Shown here: positions 24,800-31,650 of the stretch, in pieces
Position numbering within the stretch: position 1 is the stretch's first letter
How the letters are laid out: each line of letters starts with the position of its first letter
Assembly: GCA_000507305.1 (NCBI GenBank)
Contig: DF239309.1
Span: forward strand, 70,872 to 134,871
Direction of reading: 5' to 3'
Source of the DNA: Breviolum minutum Mf 1.05b.01
Taxonomy: Eukaryota; Sar; Dinophyceae; Suessiales; Symbiodiniaceae
Length of the DNA stretch: 64,000 bases
Made by a program: the position numbers and the translations under genes
The notes under the pieces: generated by a model
What the model was told of the DNA's origin: nothing
Database searches by the model: none
Seen by the model: only the letters and a program-made list of their open reading frames with translations

Positions 24800-25908
24800 C
24801 TACTTGTCGAAGAAGGGTGATTCCAAGGCCCCACTATTGGAAGTCCCTTGAGACAAAGGTAGGGCACCGCTCTGTCTTCAATGTTGTATCTTCTGCTGAG
24901 GTACTCCATGAGTGCAGTTCGTGGTTTCCTTCCCAACTTTACAGCTGCTTTGCTAGCCAAATGTTCGTGCTGCGCCTGAACTCCAAGCACTTCAATTGAC
25001 TTGGCTGCTTCTTTCCACTCAGCTAGAACTCCCAGCCGATACTTGATGGCCTCCTCCGTGATCGCGTCCATGTAATCCAACGCTGTCTGGTGATCTGCTT
25101 TGAGGGACGTCTCTGACTCAAAGGGATGTCTAAGAGGTAGGGCACTCTTGAGGTGGAGAACCGGGTCAGACAAACCGTCTGGTATGAGCTGCACCCTCTT
25201 ACCATACCCAGGTTGCTTTCCTGATTGGACGGTGATCTCCCTGCTCCTGTTAATCTCCGTGTGGTGGTGAGATTCGTTCATCTGTTGCAGCATTGGATCA
25301 AATACCAGCTCCGCAAGATGTTGTAACTCATGCTTCACACCTTTGTTATCTTTGCTGTTCAACCTTCGTCCTGGTACAGACGATTTGATTTCTTTTCCCA
25401 CCTCCTGACTCAGAGGGGCATTCGGGCCCGAAAAGACCTCGCAGAAGTTCCCGGAAGCTCCCAGGACCTTTGCTGCGGATTGGGCGTAGGCTACGCAAAA
25501 ACCTCTTGGGTACTCGCGTTCGTCTCCAGTTTGAAACTGGGTTACCCTCCCGGCGTCGACAGTGGGTCTCCACTTAAGATGTCTCTCACCGGTCCTTGAA
25601 CAAAGTTTTGCTCCATCACAAGTCCTGCCGATATGATCAACAAAGGTCTCTTCGTTGATGATAAGGACTTGGAACTTTTTCCTTCTGCTCCCTTCGAAGC
25701 AGCAGGTGTGATAGAAGATCTCCATCACACCTTCCTCCTCTCTTAGCTTCTCCCAACTCGGAAGAGAGAGGGCAATTGATCCCTCCCTGGGTGCTCCAGG
25801 GTGAATTTTTGACCTCGTCTGTGCCTCCTCAGACAGTTCTCTGCTGCCATGTCTGCCATCCTTGTATCGTCCTTCAATCTTTTCAAAGACTTCTTTGAAA
25901 GTCGGCAC
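24784..25908 (-). CDS. Element 1 methyltransferase-like region, C-terminal part, and RT connector
   Basis: The first ~35 residues are a frame shadow. From about PSWEKLREEEGV the frame continues the upstream ORF with IFYHTCCFEGSRRKKFQVLI, a Cys/His stretch, TGDEREYPRGFC and then NFCEVFSGPNAPLSQEV. The last motif resembles the SAM-binding motif I of cytosine-C5 methyltransferases (F.E.F.G). Because the PC-type catalytic motif lies upstream in the previous ORF, the order would be permuted. The final third (MEYLSRRYN, KGLPIVGPW) leads into the RT fingers. Overlap with the RT ORF is 16 bp. The methyltransferase assignment is an inference from motifs; activity cannot be judged. Confidence 0.6.
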   Translation of the reverse strand: MPTFKEVFEKIEGRYKDGRHGSRELSEEAQTRSKIHPGAPREGSIALSLPSWEKLREEEGVMEIFYHTCCFEGSRRKKFQVLIINEETFVDHIGRTCDGAKLCSRTGERHLKWRPTVDAGRVTQFQTGDEREYPRGFCVAYAQSAAKVLGASGNFCEVFSGPNAPLSQEVGKEIKSSVPGRRLNSKDNKGVKHELQHLAELVFDPMLQQMNESHHHTEINRSREITVQSGKQPGYGKRVQLIPDGLSDPVLHLKSALPLRHPFESETSLKADHQTALDYMDAITEEAIKYRLGVLAEWKEAAKSIEVLGVQAQHEHLASKAAVKLGRKPRTALMEYLSRRYNIEDRAVPYLCLKGLPIVGPWNHPSSTSRCLPR

Positions 25909-26282
25909 AGCTCAGTAGGAATACCTGCCGGATATTCTGTGCTGCGCAAAGGTCTAGGCGGATTGGCAACATTTTTAATTGGGATTTCTCGAGCCCTGCT
26001 AAACGTTGCGCAGTTCGGTGCCCAGTGAGCTAGAGAAGAATTGTCCAACTCATGTTCAAGCTCAACTGAGTCCTTGAAAACGTCACGTCCCCTCAGCAGG
26101 TCCCAAGGTGCATAAACTCGACAAACGGGACCAAAAGACGGAGTAGACGAAACACAAGAGGAAGGAGCAACAGAGGGAGAAGAAGAAGAGGACCAGGGAG
26201 AAAGAGAAGGTGAGGAGGACAGAGGTGCACTAAGACAAACGGCAACGGAAGCCTCGCCCTTTTTCACTGCCGACTGATCCAA
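25743..26282 (-). CDS. Element 1 methyltransferase-like region, N-terminal part
   Basis: It starts 16 bp after the Gag-like stop, in another frame, with ATG. It has a Ser/Pro-rich leader (about residues 18-50) and then HWAPNCATFSRAREIP, which resembles motif IV (PC) of cytosine-C5 methyltransferases. PPRPLRSTEYPAGIP follows, and ENCLRRHRRGQKFTLEHPG could be motif-VI-like. The last ~12 residues are out of frame: a one-base break near 25795 moves the reading to the next ORF. Methyltransferase domains are known in DIRS elements, usually Dam-like and downstream of RNase H; here the domain precedes RT. Confidence 0.6.
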   Translation of the reverse strand: MDQSAVKKGEASVAVCLSAPLSSSPSLSPWSSSSSPSVAPSSCVSSTPSFGPVCRVYAPWDLLRGRDVFKDSVELEHELDNSSLAHWAPNCATFSRAREIPIKNVANPPRPLRSTEYPAGIPTELCRLSKKSLKRLKDDTRMADMAAENCLRRHRRGQKFTLEHPGRDQLPSLFRVGRS

Positions 26283-26297
26283 AGGGCGGCTGATTTC

Positions 26298-27548
26298 CTA
26301 TTTTGCCTTTTCAGGCTGCTTTGCAGCTTTCTTTGCCGCTTTGGCTGCCTTCTTAGCAGCCCTCTGCTTCGCTCTGAAATCAGGCGGCAATTTACACAAT
26401 GGCAAGTGCTTCTTGCCACAAACGAGACAGGTCTTAGCGGCCTTGACCTCGTCCTTTGGGTTCTCTTCCTTCTTAGTCTTCTCGGCGTCCTCCAACTTCC
26501 TCTTGTGGCCACGGTCGCTATCGATGCCTTGATCTGGTAGATTGCTGACCACTGGATCCAGCAGCCTCCAAAGGCTTTCATCCTTGTCCACATAGTACTT
26601 GATTGCATCTTGTAGAGTTCCTTGGCCACGGCTGAGGTGCCTGAAAATATTCATCTGCATCTCACGATCAAACCTCCTCAGCTCGTTCAACGTAGGAGCC
26701 CTCATTCCACTTGAAACAGTGGTGTTCAACTTGCCATAGTACTTGTCTGATAAGCCTCTGAAGATGCCATAGCTGCAAAGGTCCAGCAATTCCATAGACC
26801 TTGCCCTGAGCTCCAGCCTGTTTCGGAGCTTCTCCATATCTTCGACCTTATCCACGCTTGGGATCTCACTCACACCCTGGTCCTTCGCCACCACCTTGTC
26901 GCGACTGAGGACCAGCTCTGTGTGATTGCCTTTCGGCATCTTCCCATCCCTGATGAGACGGTCTTCCTCATCTTTGGAGATGTACGACTCCCACGGGATC
27001 ACTTCGTAGGTTGCACCGGGGTTCTGCAGCGCCTTGCCCAGTTTGTTCAAGGTGAACAAAGAAGGTCGGTCCCGGTCGCTTCCGGGTGGAGGCATACCTC
27101 GCCTCACTGCATCATTCTCCATGGCGTTCGACTCCAGCATCGTGACTTTTCGGTGGGTCTCATCTCCACTCGCCATCCTCTCGATGTCACCCTTAGCCGT
27201 CTCCTTGGCAAACTGCCAAAGGCGTCTTAGGGCAGCTGCATCGTCGGATAGTTTCCAGTTTGCCCAACTCTCTGGAGGGGACCGGCGGAAGACCCCGATG
27301 GAGTCATCACTTTTCAGGTAAGCGCTGTAATCCAAAATCTTGTCTCGGAGCAGGGCTTCCAGCTCTTCAGATTTTGGTATCTTATACGCGAACCCGTTTA
27401 GGGTAATGATACCCAGGACTTGCAGGGTAAGATAATCCGACTCGGCCACGTCAAAGCGGATAGCTGCTCGCTTGAAGGCCAGTGGAAGATGCCCTTGGGA
27501 TGTCATCCCTGCAGATCGGGCTAATCTCCTAGGCTTGGGGCACAACAA
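26298..27548 (-). CDS. Element 1 Gag-like protein with zinc knuckle
   Basis: About 400 residues, mostly helical and charged. Near the C-terminus is a CCHC-type knuckle (CLVCGKKHLPLC, C-x2-C-x3-H-x3-C), then a Lys/Ala-rich tail (AAKKAAKAAKKAAK). A nucleic-acid-binding knuckle with a basic tail directly before pol is typical of retroelement Gag; the rest has no family I can name. The first in-frame codon of the long frame is TTG; the first ATG is 14 codons in (27504-27506) and is my preferred start. The stop is followed 16 bp later by the methyltransferase-like ORF. Confidence 0.65.
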   Translation of the reverse strand: MLCPKPRRLARSAGMTSQGHLPLAFKRAAIRFDVAESDYLTLQVLGIITLNGFAYKIPKSEELEALLRDKILDYSAYLKSDDSIGVFRRSPPESWANWKLSDDAAALRRLWQFAKETAKGDIERMASGDETHRKVTMLESNAMENDAVRRGMPPPGSDRDRPSLFTLNKLGKALQNPGATYEVIPWESYISKDEEDRLIRDGKMPKGNHTELVLSRDKVVAKDQGVSEIPSVDKVEDMEKLRNRLELRARSMELLDLCSYGIFRGLSDKYYGKLNTTVSSGMRAPTLNELRRFDREMQMNIFRHLSRGQGTLQDAIKYYVDKDESLWRLLDPVVSNLPDQGIDSDRGHKRKLEDAEKTKKEENPKDEVKAAKTCLVCGKKHLPLCKLPPDFRAKQRAAKKAAKAAKKAAKQPEKAK

Positions 27549-27716
27549 CTGCGACGCTTTTGAGTTGTTCCATGCTGCCCGTATGGCAACTCCCCTTGTC
27601 CAGAAGTATTTGTTCTATTGAACATCTGCTCATCATGTTGAAACTATGCATCATGCACGACCAACACGGCTCACTCGGGTGAAACGTTCTTTCTTTTTTC
27701 AAACCGACTCCTCCAA

Positions 27717-28397
27717 TCAGAAGCATCCGTGGATATGGCAGAGGTGTTTTCCCCCTGTTCCACACCTGGAACTCACGCACCTCCTGGCGCAGTAGTGATA
27801 GGTTCCTAGGACTTCTACCTTGAAACTGCACAACTTTGTGCATTCACTACTTCTCTTGCCGAAACATCTAAGGCACGGCTCAGTCTTCGGGTCACGTGCT
27901 TCGCCACCGTCCACGTAGTCGAAGGATCCACGAATGCCACACATAGGAGCAGGCAAGCCCTTCTTGTCCAGGCCATAGGCAGCCAAATGCAGTTTGGAGT
28001 TTTGGCTTGCTGCACTGGCCATCACGAAGGAGGTGACTAAGCCTTCCAAGTCCCCTCCATCATCATCCAGAGGGCTGTCAACTTCCAACTCCTCTGCATG
28101 ATCCTCAGCTTTTGGATCCAAGGGTGCGGAGTTCTTGTCCTGGGCCTCTTTCTCCGACGCTGCTCCCAGCATTGGTTTTGGCTCATCATCGAAAGAGAAG
28201 CCCACGTACTCCATTCCTTCGTCCCCATCTTCAGTCAAGAGACTTTCAACCTTGGCTTGGTCGAGCTGCTTCTCCTTTTCCTCATCGACTCTTCCGTATC
28301 TGGCCATACCAGCATCGTCAAAGGCATCATCGAGGAAATGCTCAATGACAGCGCTAGCATGGACTCCATCGAACGGCGCCGGGCTTGAAGTACTCAC
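27717..28397 (-). CDS. Element 1 acidic, Cys-rich ORF
   Basis: 226 codons overlapping the recombinase ORF by 4 bp (GTGA). The frame opens with GTG; the first ATG is ~30 codons in. The N-terminal two thirds is very acidic (EEKEKQLDQAK, LDDDGGDLEG). The C-terminal third has about ten Cys (PCLRCFGKRSSECTKLC, YHYCARRCVSSRC, LCHIHGC) and could bind zinc. No family recognised. Its place between YR and the Gag-like ORF and the overlap suggest coupled translation or a fusion by frameshift. The 168 bp downstream, up to the Gag-like ORF, holds nothing I recognise. Confidence 0.5.
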   Translation of the reverse strand: MSTSSPAPFDGVHASAVIEHFLDDAFDDAGMARYGRVDEEKEKQLDQAKVESLLTEDGDEGMEYVGFSFDDEPKPMLGAASEKEAQDKNSAPLDPKAEDHAEELEVDSPLDDDGGDLEGLVTSFVMASAASQNSKLHLAAYGLDKKGLPAPMCGIRGSFDYVDGGEARDPKTEPCLRCFGKRSSECTKLCSFKVEVLGTYHYCARRCVSSRCGTGGKHLCHIHGCF

Positions 28398-30469
28398 CCA
28401 GGCTCATTGACCTTCTGGGCGGTGGTAGATCCCTCTCTACCTTCTTCTCCTTCAACAGGGGGTCTCCCAGCAAACCCCGCCCCAACGAACCCAGCAAAGT
28501 CTCCACCCGATCTCAGGTGGGAAAGACAGGCTTCCTGTCCTTTCATCACGAGCAGCTGTGCCTCGCGCAAATAAATGTCTGGCATTGAGTCCTCTTTTGA
28601 ACTCCAATCACCTGCCAGGCGGACCGTCTTCGGCCCAACATTTAAATGTTGCATTAGCGTGGTGAACGTCGCCTTGGCACCGTGCCATCGCAACAGCTCC
28701 ACTTCCAGCTTCTTCATGCCCACATTTTCTCCTTCCTTGATCAACCTAAGGAAGGTATCCTTGATACAAAGGACATCAGCTTCCATCTTGGCGGGCCTTC
28801 CGGTGAAGCTCTCACCATCTCTGGAAATCTCCTTGCCAAAATGGTCGTCTTCAATCCACCTCCTGCCGTGGCAACCTACCACAAGCTCGATGAGGATTGC
28901 TAGCCATCTGTCATTCCCAGCATCAACTCCCATCAGGCTTGCGACCCAAGGACGGGCTCGAGTTTTACCCCTCTTGGTTTTGGCTCGAATACCGACCACG
29001 GCAAGCTCTCCTCTCCTCCGGATCCATTCGAGGCAACCCAGAGGGGTGTTCAGCAAATCATCATATCTGATGGAAGCTTGACAACACAGCCGGAGCTTTC
29101 CAGCTGAGATCCTTTCAGTTTTGAGAAAGGTATCATCAAGCACTATCTTCTCCAAAGCCAACAGGGTCTCTCGGGAGAATTGTGGCGCCCGATTCGTCAT
29201 CTCAGGCCTGGCTTTCGCATACCGATTGGCCAGTCTCTTCGACCTCTGCCAAATGGTGCCTGTTGGATCAAACCCGAAGACCTTCCCAAAGAAATCCAAC
29301 CCAAAGAGAAGCGTCTTTGGGGTATTCCTCCCAATGCCACCTTGGATAAGGTACTCAATGTACTCCGCCAACCTCAGTGCCTCAAAGGGGTGCACATTGC
29401 TCGGATCTTCCGGCCGGCTGAACTTCCCGATCCAAGTCATGAGGTTCTTCACAACATTGGTATAGTTCAGCCCGGTGGAGGCCCTCGAAGGAGCCGTATG
29501 GAAAAGGAACCTCTCCTTATCCACCTTTCCCTCTTTCTCGACAATGTTCAGGAGGTCCATCTTGATGCCGAGGATGTTCATCTTTTCAAAGATGTCGAAG
29601 GCGGCGGAACAAAACCTGTCCATCTCGCTCTTCTCACGATCTGCCATTGACGTCCCATCGTGAGGTCTTCCTCTTCCACGCCTCATCCTCCTGATTTCTT
29701 CATCGTCTAGAACATCGTCCTCCACCGGAGGGAGCTTCTGACACTTCTTCTTGAACTGCTCTGTCTCGGTCTCATCGAGCTTCGGAGCCTTGATCGCTTT
29801 TGCGGGCCTGCGATCTGACCTATCATCTGGAGTGTGGGCCCTCTTCCCAAAGACCATGTTCTCCTTCTCCGGGAAAGCTGCCGAGCTCTTGGAGCCTTCC
29901 CCTGAGAAGGGCAAATCCTGCTCTGCCCCTTCTCTCAAGGCGCAAGGAGGGGCCAGGTGGGATTCTGCTCCACCCGGTTCACCTTTTGACTTCTCCTGCA
30001 AACTCGCAGGGACAGCCCATGGAGGAAGCTCATCCTCTCTCTTTTTCAGCGACTCCATTATGGCCAATTGGCCATGGACTACTTCACTGAAATCTTCGCC
30101 GTCTTGCACCAGCGACCAGGCATCTTCACTGCCCTTTGCACTCAAAGCTTTTTCTAGCAATGACTCCGCTTCAGGCTTTCTGAGACTTCTCAGACCAAGG
30201 ATGAGCCTTCCATCAGCCGAGAGTGCTTGTGATCCTTCCTGTCCTGATCGGATGAGCTCAACCAGGATTGAAGGGTCACATTTCATCTCCAGCATGTTTG
30301 CGACTTCATACCTTGCCGCCCAGGCACCCGAAGCAACTGCCCCGGAAGTAGCTCCAAGGCACCATCCATGGTTCTCAGGCTTTTCTTTCCCTTTATCACC
30401 GTCCGAATCAGACTCGTCAGGTGGGGGCTTAGCCTTTTTTGAGAATTCGGATTGGTTTCTCCTTGACAT
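28394..30469 (-). CDS. Element 1 tyrosine recombinase
   Basis: A site-specific recombinase that would integrate a circular DNA copy. Numbering from the GTG at 30493, the C-terminal half shows box I around Arg476 (LRLCCQASIRYDDLL), a basic beta-hairpin region (AKTKRGKTRARP), box II WHGAKATFTTLMQHL (His604, Lys607 where Arg is usual), GDWSS (Trp630 at the His/Trp position) and the nucleophile Tyr641 in MPDIYLRE. The replacement of box II Arg by Lys is odd and may lower activity. The N-terminal ~270 residues are low-complexity and charged. I choose ATG 30467-30469 (MSRRNQSEF) over the upstream GTG. It is the first ORF of the element, only ~45 bp from the terminal repeat, whereas YR is normally last or after RT. 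Confidence 0.75.
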   Translation of the reverse strand: MSRRNQSEFSKKAKPPPDESDSDGDKGKEKPENHGWCLGATSGAVASGAWAARYEVANMLEMKCDPSILVELIRSGQEGSQALSADGRLILGLRSLRKPEAESLLEKALSAKGSEDAWSLVQDGEDFSEVVHGQLAIMESLKKREDELPPWAVPASLQEKSKGEPGGAESHLAPPCALREGAEQDLPFSGEGSKSSAAFPEKENMVFGKRAHTPDDRSDRRPAKAIKAPKLDETETEQFKKKCQKLPPVEDDVLDDEEIRRMRRGRGRPHDGTSMADREKSEMDRFCSAAFDIFEKMNILGIKMDLLNIVEKEGKVDKERFLFHTAPSRASTGLNYTNVVKNLMTWIGKFSRPEDPSNVHPFEALRLAEYIEYLIQGGIGRNTPKTLLFGLDFFGKVFGFDPTGTIWQRSKRLANRYAKARPEMTNRAPQFSRETLLALEKIVLDDTFLKTERISAGKLRLCCQASIRYDDLLNTPLGCLEWIRRRGELAVVGIRAKTKRGKTRARPWVASLMGVDAGNDRWLAILIELVVGCHGRRWIEDDHFGKEISRDGESFTGRPAKMEADVLCIKDTFLRLIKEGENVGMKKLEVELLRWHGAKATFTTLMQHLNVGPKTVRLAGDWSSKEDSMPDIYLREAQLLVMKGQEACLSHLRSGGDFAGFVGAGFAGRPPVEGEEGREGSTTAQKVNEPG

Positions 30470-30513
30470 GAAAGGCTTCCTTTCCCCAACCACTTTTTTC
30501 CCCCCCGCTGTAT

Positions 30514-30639
30514 TGGAGAAAAAAGAGGAGAGTTTTGGATCTTTTGGTCTAAGACCAATGGTCTATGACCTTGATCCAAAATGGCACCGCACACTAACCA
30601 CCCTAAGACATCTTCTCTAGTGCTAACTCACAAACTGAA
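30514..30639. repeat. Element 1 terminal segment at the 5' (coding) end
   Basis: 126 bp matching 22467-22592 inside the 335-bp units. It lies upstream of the recombinase ORF and would contain the element's promoter and leader. Immediately outside it lies the right arm of the 26-bp inverted repeat. Confidence 0.93.
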
Positions 30640-30644
30640 TATTA

Positions 30645-30670
30645 CCAATTGGGTGATTATATGCTACCTA
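30645..30670. repeat. Right arm of the 26-bp inverted repeat bracketing element 1
   Basis: ccaattgggtgattatatgc followed by taccta is the reverse complement of 22203-22228 with one mismatch. Ten bases further an M1 MITE begins. Confidence 0.8.
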
Positions 30671-30680
30671 AATGATGACA

Positions 30681-30800
30681 TGGGTGTTTCCAAAAAATAG
30701 GGGTATAGTACCCCAAAATGGATGGTGAACATAATGGAAAAATCCCTATTTTTAATGGGAAGATTTGGGTGGAAAACCCACCATTTTTCGGAAACACCCA
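30681..30800. mobile_element. Hairpin MITE, family M1, copy 4
   Basis: A 120-bp foldback, tgggtgtttccaaaaaatag to ttttcggaaacaccca. It is flanked by aatgatgaca (30671-30680) and aatgatgata (30801-30810), a 10-bp target duplication with one mismatch. Confidence 0.9.
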
Positions 30801-31650
30801 AATGATGATATGGGTTTGTCCATTTCTATACCCTCAGGAAAGCTTCTGTTGCCACTGTAGCAATGTAGAAAGGGCGCCACAAACAGTGGCGCATGTTCCA
30901 TGGCTATCTTAGATTGCACCCAAAAAAACATATATCACTTTCCCTCCCCCAAAAAGCTCTCATATTCTTCAGCAACAAAAAATCCTCAACAAAAAAAAAA
31001 TGTCCAATTTTTTTCCGATTCTTTCCCACTGTCCTTTCCTTTCCATTCAAAAAAAAAACAACGGTCCCTTCACCGATGCGGGGCGCGATTTGTTTGTTTT
31101 TTTTTAACCAAGGCTCTGTGGTTCCAGTCGAAGGATGAGCCACTTGAAAACGATCTAAGACACCTCAGCCGACGGGGCGGGACCCAGTTGATCACAGGCA
31201 AACACAGGGATGGTGAAGAGTGAAGACTCCAGCTAGATACTTCAAAAAGGCACAAAAATTTAAGTAAACAACTAGAAGGGTTTGGAAGTTCCAACATATA
31301 TGTATATATATGTATGTATGTACGTATACATATATACACAACGTATATATCATAAATAGTCACCTCTTTGGGATGGAAGGATCATGGCAACCAAAGGAAA
31401 CATCCTCCGACACTCCTCTCACCTTGAAAAACTGAAACCATGCTTCTTAGGAGAATCCGAGACAGAGAGAATCCGAGAAGTTTTGAAAAAAATATAAAAA
31501 GCAGGAACTTCTCAAAATCACTCCATTAAGGCAATGTGATGCAAACAACAAGGAACGAACACCCAAAGTTCAACCCCAAATTTGTTGAAAAAAGGACATG
31601 TTTTTTTGGACACTGGAATGTCTCCACATCTCCAACCACCAGGTTCCAAC

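Larger units (their letters stand above)
22257..30639 (-). mobile_element. Element 1: tyrosine-recombinase retrotransposon with split direct repeats
   Basis: An ~8.4-kb element coded on the minus strand. On the coding strand it starts with a 126-bp terminal segment (30639-30514). ORFs follow for tyrosine recombinase, an acidic Cys-rich protein, a Gag-like protein with a zinc knuckle, a methyltransferase-like region, reverse transcriptase and RNase H. A 190-bp segment (23116-22927) comes next, and then two tandem 335-bp units in which both terminal segments are joined. This A1-ORFs-B1-A2-B2 plan is the split-direct-repeat structure known from Ngaro/PAT-type elements of the DIRS order; there are no LTRs and no DDE integrase. 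YR upstream of Gag and RT is unusual. Three single-base frame breaks in the pol part suggest a non-autonomous copy. It lies between exons of the modular host gene, on the same strand. Confidence 0.85.

Noticed and set aside
29751..30620. 289-codon plus-strand open frame
   Set aside because: It is the antisense shadow of the recombinase ORF; its composition is Ser/Pro/Phe-rich and it has no motif.
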